Assembly: GCA_902768985.1 (NCBI GenBank)
Contig: CACXNA010000007.1
Span: forward strand, 1-64,000
DNA from: an uncultured Bacteroidia bacterium
Lineage (GTDB): Bacteria > Bacteroidota > Bacteroidia > Bacteroidales > UBA932
Direction: 5' to 3'
Length of the DNA: 64,000 bases
Position 1 is the first letter of the stretch. Each line of letters opens with the position of its first letter. The notes under the pieces were generated by a model. That model was not told the origin of the DNA. It did no database searches and worked only from the letters and a program-made list of their open reading frames with translations. Below are positions 1 to 8,648 of the stretch, one piece after another. The translations under genes were made by a program, and so were the position numbers.

Positions 1-1
1 G

Positions 2-91
2 CCCCAATGGCGCACCCGTCGCCAGGAATTGAACGCTTTTATCGCTTCCCCTATGGAAGAAGGTGCCGCAGGAGGGACACTTGGTGACTGA
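2..91 (+). CDS. C-terminal end of an unidentified upstream gene (partial)
   Basis: An open frame runs in from the left edge and stops at a TGA (89-91) whose last base is the first base of the next gene's ATG. The 29 visible residues end in a Gly/Ala/Glu-rich tail and carry no recognisable motif. The TGATG overlap suggests translational coupling with the next gene, so it is probably the upstream member of the same operon. Too little is visible to name a family. Confidence 0.45.
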   Translation, partial: PQWRTRRQELNAFIASPMEEGAAGGTLGD

Positions 92-1059
92 TGTATCCGA
101 AGGACATCATACGAATCTTCAGTATCAAAGCCAACGAGATCCTGGATGAGACTTTCAAGGTCGTGTTGGACTGGGATACTATGCTGAATGAGCAGCGGGC
201 AGCCTTGGGACTGGCTGCACTGCATCGTATGACCATACTCGCAGACGAGCTTCCCGACATCAAAGACATTTATGAAAACGCCTTCCCGACCATCACAATG
301 GAGGAAATCCAGCGTTGGAAGAACAAACTCTGGGAAATCATCGATCAGGAGAAAACGCTGATTTCTCCAGATTATGAGGAAACGGATAGATTCAGCACTT
401 TTGTGAACGGTTTGGAGCTGGACGATGAAGCTAAGACCGTGGTCAAAGAAAGCGCCAATCAGTTGACAAAGCGGGAGAATGAAATCCAGCGAGCCCTTCC
501 TGCCGCAATATCTCGCCTGATGGATCTGGTGTTGGAATTAGAGGCGGCAACTCACGAGGACAGGACAGAGCATAACGCCCTCCTCTACACCAATGCCCTG
601 GGACGCTACTTTGAGAACCACTGGAAAGCGAAAGGCCCCCAGGAAATCGACCACCTCATCCGCACACATTGCCCATGGGATAGTCCAGCTACAGAAAACG
701 ACCTGAAGACCATCTACAATGAACTTCACGGCCCTTTTACCAGAACCATACTCGGTAGAATATACGAAGACAATCAAGATGATGAAGTTGCTATCGCAAA
801 CTTGATTGCTGCATCTGGGTGTACTCCCAAGGATCTGCAGGACTTCTTCCATGACCGTTTCATGCTGGAAGAACTTGTCGCCCGCATCAATAAAGCTCAC
901 GCGGACTACGCTTTTCAAATGACTCATTACGAGGTACATATTGATGCTGTGTACACGGATAAAGTCGAGAACAGCGGAACCCTTATCAATAAACCAGGTG
1001 CTTCCATCAACCTGATTGACAAATCCGGCCTTGACGCCCCAAACAAGATTGCAGAATGA
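91..1059 (+). CDS. Hypothetical helical protein, 322 aa, in defence-like operon
   Basis: No family is recognised. The protein is mainly charged and helix-favouring, has no signal peptide or membrane segment, and shows no nucleotide-binding or nuclease motif. The C-terminal 30 residues are Asn/Gly/Ile-rich and may be a tail. Its ATG overlaps the stop of the preceding partial gene and its TGA overlaps the next ATG (ATGA at 1056-1059), so it sits inside a tightly coupled operon with an AbiH-like gene and a helicase gene. The context suggests a role in a defence module, but this is inference only. Confidence 0.7.
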   Translation: MYPKDIIRIFSIKANEILDETFKVVLDWDTMLNEQRAALGLAALHRMTILADELPDIKDIYENAFPTITMEEIQRWKNKLWEIIDQEKTLISPDYEETDRFSTFVNGLELDDEAKTVVKESANQLTKRENEIQRALPAAISRLMDLVLELEAATHEDRTEHNALLYTNALGRYFENHWKAKGPQEIDHLIRTHCPWDSPATENDLKTIYNELHGPFTRTILGRIYEDNQDDEVAIANLIAASGCTPKDLQDFFHDRFMLEELVARINKAHADYAFQMTHYEVHIDAVYTDKVENSGTLINKPGASINLIDKSGLDAPNKIAE

Positions 1060-1463
1060 AAGTTCTCAACACTGGAGTAATCGACAATTCGAATGGCGGC
1101 CAAATCACAATGACTGAAGTTCACGCCACCGCCAACAACATGCAGGAAGTCCAGACTCCCGGCAACGATACTCCCGTGCCGGCGGAAAGCCCTATCTATT
1201 TCGAGAAATCCAAGCGCTCCAAGGCAGACCTGCTGCGCATCTTGTACCCCATGTACAAGCTCGGCTTCTTCACCGACCAGCTCGGCAATCCGCTTCCGGA
1301 GAAAGAAGCATTCCAGGCCCTCACAGACTTCTTCCACATCAACATCAAGGTCCCCACGAAGAACCTTGGTGAAACCCGTAAGGTGGACAATGATTCCGAA
1401 GCCAATCACCGCATCTTCAAAGAACTCCAGGAGAAACTGGAAGAATACCTGAACAACTCATAA
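1056..1463 (+). CDS. Small protein with RteC-like C-terminal domain, 135 aa
   Basis: The first ~45 residues are Asn/Gln/Pro-rich and look disordered. Residues ~50-130 form a helical domain beginning KSKRSKADLLRILYPMYKLG and including a Phe-rich segment (FQALTDFFHI). This resembles the C-terminal domain of RteC-type proteins of Bacteroidetes mobile elements; I recognise the pattern from memory and could not align it. The gene starts by ATGA overlap with the upstream gene and ends 4 bases before the AbiH-like gene, so it belongs to the same operon. A DNA- or protein-binding accessory role is likely. Confidence 0.65.
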   Translation: MKVLNTGVIDNSNGGQITMTEVHATANNMQEVQTPGNDTPVPAESPIYFEKSKRSKADLLRILYPMYKLGFFTDQLGNPLPEKEAFQALTDFFHINIKVPTKNLGETRKVDNDSEANHRIFKELQEKLEEYLNNS

Positions 1464-1467
1464 ACCA

Positions 1468-2525
1468 ATGTCAGAGCCCCGCAAAATAGTTCTCATCCTC
1501 GGCAACGGTTTCGACCTTGACCTCGGCCTCAAAACGTCCTACAAAGACTTTTGGGAATCTGAGTTTTGCCGGATGCCGTCAAATGGTACGACCTCGAAAA
1601 CGAGCTTCTGAACTACTACAAGGGGCTCCATAACCTCAAGGATGGTGAAGACATTCTCACAGAAGACGAAAAGGATTTCCTAAAAGACTTTTCGTCATAT
1701 GGATTCGCTTGTCATTGGTATGATGACAAGATTGACCTACTGCAATCGTTGGTTGATAAAGGTGTACTCCTTTACAGAGATCGTCCAATTCCAGCGATTG
1801 GTGAGCATCTCAAAGAAGACGCCCTGAAATCTCCTATTTGGCGGGACCGTAAAGCGCTTGAACTTATTAAGGAGGGTCTTTACAAGTATCTGAAATCCAT
1901 CGAGAAACCGATTCCGGAAAGTCTGTCCGTTTCCTTCCATCTGCTTCTCTCAATCAGCAAATGTATTGATGCCGGTGATACGGTCAGCATATACACTTTC
2001 AATTACACCCGAGTTCAGATGCGTGGATACAGCCTTAAAGACGTCCCGGTTTATTATATGCACGGCAGTTGCGAAGATGGGAAGATAATCGTCGGCACAC
2101 GTGACGGAACTCCAATCGAGCCGGAGTATGACTTCCTTCAGAAGGTAATGGACGATTCTTTCAACCCTCCGGACATCGTTTCGGCCTTAAGCAAAACGGA
2201 TGAGGTCATCATTTTTGGGCACTCCCTTGGGGAGAACGACAGACAATATTTCGAGCAATTCTTCTCGCAGCAGGCAAGCATTAACAACCTTACCAAGAAG
2301 GAGATTTATATCTTCACAAGAGACGCTGCCTCTAAGGTTGAAATCAAACGTGCCCTTAAGAGCCTAACCGGAGACCGTCTTTCCGTGCTTATGAGTATCA
2401 ACCAACCAGCCATCATCCGGACGGGAGAACTCGAAAAAGACCAGAAAGCATTCTTTGACTTCCTGGTTAGCCACCATACAGAAGAACACTATGCCGCCGA
2501 AATAGTCGGCAAACTCCTTCAATAA
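1468..2525 (+). pseudogene. AbiH-family abortive-infection protein, frameshifted near its N-terminus
   Basis: Two frames together make one AbiH-like protein. The first (from ATG 1468) begins with the family's nucleotide-binding-like motif ILGNGFDLDLGL and reaches WESEF. The rest reads from about 1566 in another frame and contains VKWYDLENELL, FNYT, YMHG and the C-terminal IIFGHSLGEND...YF, all typical of AbiH. The shift falls at a run of four T's (1564-1567): one more T would give a continuous 352-aa protein. Either this is a homopolymer error, a real inactivating mutation, or the site of a slightly larger deletion, since AbiH proteins as I recall them have extra residues here. AbiH proteins provide abortive infection against phages. 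The helicase gene follows 15 bases downstream. Confidence 0.75.
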
Positions 2526-2540
2526 CCAATTTCGAATCTT

Positions 2541-4724
2541 ATGTCAGATTTCATCACCCCACTCCAGACATACATTGACCAGCTTACGCACTTACACGTA
2601 AGCCACTCCAGCGGCTTCAAGGCTCCTCATAAGGCTGTCTTGATGATAACTGTCACGGAGATGGTGCGGGATATGAAGATTGGTTCGCCAGTCATCTATC
2701 TCAATGATGAGCTGAAGAAGGAGTTCACCAAAAACTGGCGTCGCTACATCCAGATAAATACACCTTTTGTAGGAGACATCCGGATGCCCTTCCCCAGGAT
2801 GGGAACCGAGAAGTTTGTGGTCTCCAGCTCTGACATTTCGTTTGAGATTGAAAAGGCGCTATTCTACTGGATGCGTGAACCGGAAGGCGCAGAGGAGATT
2901 CTTGCCACCCTGATTGGTCAGTATCTTGCACCGTTCGCCTTCAAGCACAAAGTTGACTTCACGGAGCTGAATCCCTACCGCGATAAGAAACTGTATCCCT
3001 ATCAGACCGAAGCGAAAGCCAAGATATACAAGATGTGGACGCAGATGCGTAGCATCATGTTCCAGATGCCCACAGGCACAGGTAAAACCTACCTGTTCGT
3101 GTCCATCGCAAGAGATCTGTTCGAATGGAGTGTCCAACATAAGGCGGCCGTCAAGATTCTATTCCTGGCGCACCGTATTGAGCTCATCAAGCAAATCAAG
3201 GAGAAACTCAGCCTGAAATACGGTCTCGCTGCCGGCATGATTGCGGCAAACAACATGGAGGAGGATTATATGCCTTACCAGGTTGCATCCGTACAGACCC
3301 TTATCCGGCGCTTGGACAGATGGAAGGGCAAAGCCTTTGACATCATCATCGTAGATGAGGCCCACCACGTCAAGGCAGATAGTTACAAGAAGATCCTTCG
3401 TGCCTTCCCTCAAGCAAAGGTTCTGGGTGTGACCGCCACTCCCTACCGTATGAGCCACGAGAGTTTCCGTCCCGAATTCGACGACCTCATCACCTCGATG
3501 CCCGTCGCCCGCTTCATAAAAGAAGGCTGGCTTTGTGATTACGAATACTACTCCATACGGCCGGAATCCCGCATCCAGATGGACATTGACAGCATCAATC
3601 GCTTTGCCATGGACGGTGATTATCTGGATGAGGCGGCAGCTGATGTGATGGACCGTGACGAGATCCGCGCTGGTATCGTAGCCTCGTATGAACACTATGC
3701 CAAGGGTAAGAAAGGTATCGTTTACACGATTACAAAGGCCCATAATCTGCACGTATGCGCCCAGTTCGTGGCTCGTGGATACAAGGCAGTGGCCATTGAT
3801 GACACCACCCCGGCAGACGTCCGTGAAGGCTATGTAAAGGACTTCAAAGCCGGAAGAATTGACATCATTTGTAACGTCAACATATTCAGTGAAGGTTTCG
3901 ATTGCCCGGACCTGGAATTTGTCCAGCTTGCCCGACCGACGAAATCACTTTCCATGTACCTGCAGCAAGTGGGGCGTGGCTTGCGTGTCGCAAAGGGTAA
4001 GGATAAAGTGATCCTCCTTGACAATGTCGGCCTCTATAATCGCTTCGGCTTCCCATCCGCAAAACGCCAATGGAGACGACATTTTGAGGGCTACGACTGC
4101 GACTATTCCGTGCCTTATGGAACACGGGTCGTGGACGGTAAGGAAATCTACTTCATGGATGAATTCGAGGAAGGTGAAGAGGATGTCGAGATGCTCCATG
4201 ACTCAAAGGAAGAAGTCGTAGAGGGAGCTGAACTGAAGAATGGCGTTGAAGACATCTATGCCAACGAGCCGGAATTCAGATATTACTTGGAAAAGCGAGG
4301 CAAGGATGAGAACGACATCAAGCGCATCATTCGAGGAATCAAAGGCGATGTTGACACCATCATCCGAGGCAAATATGATTCAAGCCACAAGAGCGTTCTC
4401 AGTATGAACGACATCGGTGCTTTGGAATTGTACCTGTACGACTTCCAGGTGACGCCTGCCATGGCGGAAATGAATTCTGCCAAAAAAATGATTATGACCT
4501 CTGCCCTTGAGGCTTATATCAATTACCTCAAGTGGCAACTGTCTGAGGATGCGATTGTCGCTGATCCTGTTGATATTGAGGAACTCCAAGAAAAGCAGGA
4601 AGAGATTGTCCCGAAGCGTACCATCGAGGATGTCGAACTGGAAATCTCCGTGCTCCGGAAATGGAACATGGATATTCCAGACGAACTCATGCGGGAATAT
4701 ATGTCTCTCAAAAAGAAGCAGTAG
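2541..4724 (+). CDS. DEAD/DEAH superfamily 2 helicase with N-terminal putative DNA-binding domain
   Basis: 727 aa. Residues ~1-130 contain the pattern PHKAVLM...F...W...PF, which resembles the DNA sulfur-binding domain of ScoMcrA-type nucleases. The assignment is tentative. An SF2 helicase core follows: Q-like region YPYQTEA, Walker A PTGTGKT near residue 178, Walker B VDEAHH near 270, motif III VTATPYR, and motif VI QVGRGLR near 476. The C-terminal ~180 residues are acidic and helical and unidentified. It is the last gene of the plus-strand operon (1-4724) and ends 5 bases from a convergent UvrD-like gene. It probably unwinds or translocates on invading DNA as part of a defence module with the AbiH-like gene, but no nuclease domain is visible. 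Confidence 0.85.
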   Translation: MSDFITPLQTYIDQLTHLHVSHSSGFKAPHKAVLMITVTEMVRDMKIGSPVIYLNDELKKEFTKNWRRYIQINTPFVGDIRMPFPRMGTEKFVVSSSDISFEIEKALFYWMREPEGAEEILATLIGQYLAPFAFKHKVDFTELNPYRDKKLYPYQTEAKAKIYKMWTQMRSIMFQMPTGTGKTYLFVSIARDLFEWSVQHKAAVKILFLAHRIELIKQIKEKLSLKYGLAAGMIAANNMEEDYMPYQVASVQTLIRRLDRWKGKAFDIIIVDEAHHVKADSYKKILRAFPQAKVLGVTATPYRMSHESFRPEFDDLITSMPVARFIKEGWLCDYEYYSIRPESRIQMDIDSINRFAMDGDYLDEAAADVMDRDEIRAGIVASYEHYAKGKKGIVYTITKAHNLHVCAQFVARGYKAVAIDDTTPADVREGYVKDFKAGRIDIICNVNIFSEGFDCPDLEFVQLARPTKSLSMYLQQVGRGLRVAKGKDKVILLDNVGLYNRFGFPSAKRQWRRHFEGYDCDYSVPYGTRVVDGKEIYFMDEFEEGEEDVEMLHDSKEEVVEGAELKNGVEDIYANEPEFRYYLEKRGKDENDIKRIIRGIKGDVDTIIRGKYDSSHKSVLSMNDIGALELYLYDFQVTPAMAEMNSAKKMIMTSALEAYINYLKWQLSEDAIVADPVDIEELQEKQEEIVPKRTIEDVELEISVLRKWNMDIPDELMREYMSLKKKQ

Positions 4725-4729
4725 TCCGG

Positions 4730-7504
4730 CTACCAGGCTTCGTCTACTGCAAAGTACTTCTGCAGCATATTCGAGATCTTTTCAGAGCGACCGTTGGATG
4801 TAACAGCCAAGTACATCGACGCCCGGGAAAGGCCCACATATAGATACTTGTTAATCAAGCTGGTGGACTCGATGTCGTCTATATCGTAGAAGAAAACGGC
4901 CTCGAACTCCATTCCCTTCACCTGGTCTATCGGGAAGATTCGCAGCGTTTTCTCTCCCTCCAGTGTGTTATCCGAGCAGACCTTTACGTCAATGCCGGCC
5001 TTGATGAGATTGTCGCACTCATCCAGGGATTCTTTCAGCTCCTCAGCCTTGTGCTTGTCAATGGTGAAGATTGCAATGGTAGGCACGTATTCGTAGGCCT
5101 TGACAATTTCCATCACGCGGTTGGAAATCCACTGGGCCTTGTCATCCATATCTTCCCACTCAAGCCAGAGTGCTTTCGGAGTCTTTTCGCCCTTTAGGTA
5201 GCACTGATACGGGGATTTCCTCTTCAGTTCCTCTTGGTAGATCAGGTCTGCCAGTTTAAGCAACTCTTCACTTTGGCGGTAAGAAATGAGCAGATCCTTC
5301 ACGTCCACTTTTTCAAATAACAGCGGATGCTCAAGCTGTTTCCAATCGGTAATGCCATCCGGCTTCATCAACTGCATGATGTCGCCGCATAGCGTGTACG
5401 AGCAAACCTCGTAATGTCCAAATGACTTGATACCGTAGAATTCAATGAGGCTGTAATCTGTGGCTTCATCGACACCAATTACCGGTCGGCACAGATCCTT
5501 ATACGCGATGATGTACTTATGAGTTGCCCCTTCAAATAGCCGTCTGCTGGCTTTATAGAGCGACTTGGCAATGTTGTTGATGAATCCGACAAGCAGGGAT
5601 TGTTCCTGGCTCAAAAGGCGCTTATTCTTGTAGGTATCCACCATCTCGTTCAGCAGCTCGGCATCCCAATTCACGCGGTCAGCCTCCGGCATGAACTTTC
5701 TGTACTGGCGGTAATACTGCGGGATCGGAGACAGAACATACTGGGTGAATCCACGAAGTGCCGGATTCATATACTTTACGAAGTAGGCTGAATCCGCCAG
5801 CTTCTTGAGATCTTCTTCAACGATTACTCCCTTGACAATCTCGTACAATTGTTTCTGCTGGGCAGTCAGTTTGGCCGTGCTATCTTTGAATTGAAGAGCA
5901 AGTTTTTTCAGGATGGGATTCAGCTTGTTGTACAAAGCTATAGAAAGATCGCCGTAATCAGGCTCGATCTCTTCCGGCTCCTCACCCTCTTCTACTTCGG
6001 GCTGCGGCACAGTGGCCAGAGATTTCACGAAATCAATCGCTTCGTTATACTTCTGCTCGTCACGCTTCAGAAGCGCCGCATATCGGTCAGTTAGCTGACG
6101 TACTTGCTCATTATACCTGGACGTGATGGCAGCCCCGGATTCTACGCGCTTTCCATTCACAATGAGCACCTGATCAATGCCATTAAGATGAATCAGAAAT
6201 CGCAGCAGCGAGTCTATGCTGTTGACGTCTTCAATCTTGGCGCATTCCTCGGTAATGACCTTCCCCTGGATCTTCCACTCAAACTGGTTGTAATCAACCT
6301 TGGAGACCTTTCTGAAGCGTTCTTTTACCTGCTCAAGGAAGAATTTGGTAAAATTCTCAATAACGGCAATATGATCGCCAGTATAGATGATTCTGGACTC
6401 GCTTTTCTTGCCCATGAAATCAAACGGGCAATCCTGTCCTGCAAGGTGGTACTCATCCCGGATGGCATCCTTCAGGAAGTCCTTCCAAACGACTGTTCTA
6501 TGACTTGTGTTGGTAAGGCCCTCGTAATTCATGTTGTCCTGAAGGTACTTCTTCAGCAAATCGGTCGGAGAGAAGTAAATCCAGTTATCGGCGCTTGAAG
6601 AGATGACATCCAGCTGGTCTCTGGTCAGCTTACAGTCATCGTGGTTATCCATATAGTCTTCAAGGTCGCCCCGGTCAATCAAGAGTTTGAGGCGCTGGAT
6701 AATCGTGGTAGTCTTGCCGGTTCCCGGGCCTCCGTTGATGACTTCGGCCACGCCGTTGTACAGATTCGAGAACTTAGCACTATCCTGGTTTTTATCCAGA
6801 ACCGGGTTCCTTCGGAGACTGACCTGCTTCCTGATGAATTCGGCAGCCTTGCTGGCCTGTGTGAGGATGGCTTCTCGTTGCTCCTGGGCTGCTTTGATCT
6901 CGTCCTGCAGTTTCCTCGCCTCTTCTTCAGCCTTTCGAGCTTCCTCTTCCTGTTTCTGGCGTCTCAGCTCCTCTGCTTTTCTCTTGGCTTCCTCTTCTTT
7001 CTGCTTGGATTGGCGAATACCTTCATCAAGTCTGTTCAAGGCTTCAGCAGCCTGCCGGAGGTTCTGGAAAATAGACCAGGAAGACATCCCGGCTACGCCC
7101 ACATTGATATTGACAACAGAAGACCCTGTGTTGGTATAATGAGCAGAGTTCCTGATGAGAAAATCCTTGACCTGGCCATTCATAAACTTGCAAGTATGAT
7201 GGCCCTCGTAATTCTGGAGAAGGATTCGGGCAAACTCTCTGTTCTTGGGGACAGCGACGGAATCAGTTTCGGCATAGGCATCTTTCATTCCAGTATGGAA
7301 GGTTGATACAGCAGCGCCGGTGATGTCCCTGTTAACGCCCCAGGTTTGCTGAGGTTCAGAGTTTAATATCCATATCGTCTTGGGGACAGACAGCCCTTTC
7401 ATCATCAGCTCACCACGCCCAATGCTCGGGTTGCGGTAATGCTCCCGATTTTCAACATCGGTGTGGTTCGCAATGCTTACCAAGACGTCTCGTAACTCAC
7501 TCAT
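4730..7504 (-). CDS. UvrD/Rep-like superfamily 1 helicase with coiled-coil N-terminal region
   Basis: The start at 7504 (MSELRDVL) is preferred over an in-frame ATG 12 codons upstream because a TAACTTTG -7 box lies at 7549-7542. The product is 924 aa. Residues ~1-140 are unidentified; ~155-230 form a strong Glu/Lys/Arg/Gln coiled coil. The SF1 core has Walker A NGGPGTGKTT near residue 258, a degenerate Walker B VDEATD, motif III-like GDIMQLMKP, motif IV SYRQS, and motif V/VI QVKGMEFEAVFF and YVGLSRA. The normal DEAQD reads DEATD, which is unusual. It is transcribed towards the DEAH helicase gene and ends 5 bases from it. The long coiled coil suggests oligomerisation or partner binding. Confidence 0.82.
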   Translation of the reverse strand: MSELRDVLVSIANHTDVENREHYRNPSIGRGELMMKGLSVPKTIWILNSEPQQTWGVNRDITGAAVSTFHTGMKDAYAETDSVAVPKNREFARILLQNYEGHHTCKFMNGQVKDFLIRNSAHYTNTGSSVVNINVGVAGMSSWSIFQNLRQAAEALNRLDEGIRQSKQKEEEAKRKAEELRRQKQEEEARKAEEEARKLQDEIKAAQEQREAILTQASKAAEFIRKQVSLRRNPVLDKNQDSAKFSNLYNGVAEVINGGPGTGKTTTIIQRLKLLIDRGDLEDYMDNHDDCKLTRDQLDVISSSADNWIYFSPTDLLKKYLQDNMNYEGLTNTSHRTVVWKDFLKDAIRDEYHLAGQDCPFDFMGKKSESRIIYTGDHIAVIENFTKFFLEQVKERFRKVSKVDYNQFEWKIQGKVITEECAKIEDVNSIDSLLRFLIHLNGIDQVLIVNGKRVESGAAITSRYNEQVRQLTDRYAALLKRDEQKYNEAIDFVKSLATVPQPEVEEGEEPEEIEPDYGDLSIALYNKLNPILKKLALQFKDSTAKLTAQQKQLYEIVKGVIVEEDLKKLADSAYFVKYMNPALRGFTQYVLSPIPQYYRQYRKFMPEADRVNWDAELLNEMVDTYKNKRLLSQEQSLLVGFINNIAKSLYKASRRLFEGATHKYIIAYKDLCRPVIGVDEATDYSLIEFYGIKSFGHYEVCSYTLCGDIMQLMKPDGITDWKQLEHPLLFEKVDVKDLLISYRQSEELLKLADLIYQEELKRKSPYQCYLKGEKTPKALWLEWEDMDDKAQWISNRVMEIVKAYEYVPTIAIFTIDKHKAEELKESLDECDNLIKAGIDVKVCSDNTLEGEKTLRIFPIDQVKGMEFEAVFFYDIDDIESTSLINKYLYVGLSRASMYLAVTSNGRSEKISNMLQKYFAVDEAW

Positions 7505-7541
7505 ATAGTTTAGCCCAGTGTTCTTAATTAACGCAAACAAA

Positions 7542-7549
7542 CAAAGTTA
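7542..7549 (-). promoter_or_regulatory. -7 box of the UvrD-like helicase gene
   Basis: On the minus strand the sequence reads TAACTTTG, matching the Bacteroidetes -7 consensus TAnnTTTG, 38 bases upstream of the MSEL start codon. No clear -33 element was picked out. Confidence 0.5.
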
Positions 7550-7763
7550 GCATTTTTTCTCGACACGACATAAACTCGGCTGTACAAAGCGACATATCTG
7601 TCATTTCCGAAGTCTTATTCACCACCCCTCAATTATTCTTCAAACTTTTTCAGTTCAAAAGAATTCACTACGCTCCAACGGGGTTAACGCCCACGCCATA
7701 CCTCTTGCATTACCCGCTGATTTTGTGTAACTTAAAGGTGTAAACCTAAGCACAAAACCAGCT

Positions 7764-8357
7764 ATGAAAATCTTGATCGACAACGGCCACGGAGTGGACA
7801 CCAAGGGAAAGCGGAGCCCCGATGGACGCCTCCTGGAATACGCCGAAAACCGGCTTCTCGCCGGCCGCATAGTTTCCGCCCTCAAGGCCCAGGGCCACGA
7901 CGCCGAACTCCTGGTACCGGAAGACAACGACGTCAGCCTCTTCCAACGCTGCGACCGAGTCAACCGCTTCTGCTACGCCCTCGGTAAAGAGAACGTCATC
8001 CTCGTCTCCATCCATTGCAACGCTGCTGGCAAAGGTGACCGCTGGTATAACGCCACCGGTTGGTGCGCTTACACCACGCCCAAGGACACCCCGGCCGACC
8101 GCCTCGCCACCTGCCTCTACAACGCCGCCCAGATCCACATCCCCGACCAGCGCCTCCGAATGGACCTCACTGATGGCGATCCCGACATCGAGGCCTCCTT
8201 TTACCTCCTACGACATACCAGCTGCCCCGCCGTCCTCACCGAAAACCTCTTCATGGACAACCAGGCCGACGTGGAATACCTCCTCAGCGACATCGGTCAG
8301 ACTAACCTCGTCAACCTCCACGTCACAGGCATCAACTTCTACCTTGGCATCCACTAA
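7764..8357 (+). CDS. N-acetylmuramoyl-L-alanine amidase (Amidase_3)
   Basis: 197 aa, a single catalytic domain with no signal peptide or membrane segment. The zinc-site pattern of Amidase_3 is visible: H9 in IDNGHG, E25 or E28 in LLEYAEN, H84 in SIHCNA, and the catalytic E160 in VLTENLF. The enzyme cleaves the bond between MurNAc and L-Ala in peptidoglycan. Stand-alone cytosolic versions like this are typical of prophages and integrated elements of Bacteroidales, where they act in lysis or wall remodelling during transfer. It has its own leader region (7550-7763) and is followed by the first TTGTCCACC repeat cluster. Confidence 0.88.
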   Translation: MKILIDNGHGVDTKGKRSPDGRLLEYAENRLLAGRIVSALKAQGHDAELLVPEDNDVSLFQRCDRVNRFCYALGKENVILVSIHCNAAGKGDRWYNATGWCAYTTPKDTPADRLATCLYNAAQIHIPDQRLRMDLTDGDPDIEASFYLLRHTSCPAVLTENLFMDNQADVEYLLSDIGQTNLVNLHVTGINFYLGIH

Positions 8358-8395
8358 CGAAAAATGCCCGGCCAAGCCGAGCATCCTTCCCATCC

Positions 8396-8455
8396 TTGTC
8401 CACCACTGTCCACCCTGTCCACTCCGTACACCGGTGGACACGGTGGACAAAGTTG
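8396..8455 (+). repeat. Cluster of TGTCCACC direct repeats ending in an inverted pair (copy 1)
   Basis: Three to four units of (T)TGTCCACC/T at 9-10-base spacing are followed by CCGTACACC and then two inverted copies GGTGGACA, GGTGGACA. The centre CACC/GGTG makes a near palindrome of ~34 bases. The same arrangement occurs at 24446-24507. The unit TTGTCCACC differs by one base from the DnaA box used by GC-rich bacteria (TTGTCCACA), so an origin-like iteron function is possible. A role as a transcription terminator behind the amidase gene is an alternative. Confidence 0.75.
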
Positions 8456-8481
8456 TTTAGACAAGATGGCTTTTTTTCATC

Positions 8482-8519
8482 TTTGCGAAAATTGGCTTCG
8501 CGCAATTGAAATATCTTTG
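8482..8519 (+). promoter_or_regulatory. Promoter with dyad operator upstream of DUF3825 gene
   Basis: A dyad TTTGCGAA-N7-TTCGCGCA (8482-8504) is followed by the -7 box TATCTTTG (8512-8519). The -7 starts exactly 30 bases after the dyad starts, the same as in front of the WYL regulator gene (10265-10302). This supports a shared regulator. Confidence 0.6.
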
Positions 8520-8648
8520 CCTCAAGAAAGACAGCGCCGTTCTATGTTGACAGACAAAATGGCAGAAGAAAATGACAGGAACGGTATTTGAGTTTGAAGC
8601 TGCGAAGGTTATCGCAGATAACCATAAACAAATAAAAATTAAAGTTTT

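Noticed and set aside
1564-1570. Programmed -1 frameshift in the AbiH-like gene
   Set aside because: The short TTTT run is not a classical slippery heptamer and no downstream stem is evident; mutation or read error is simpler.
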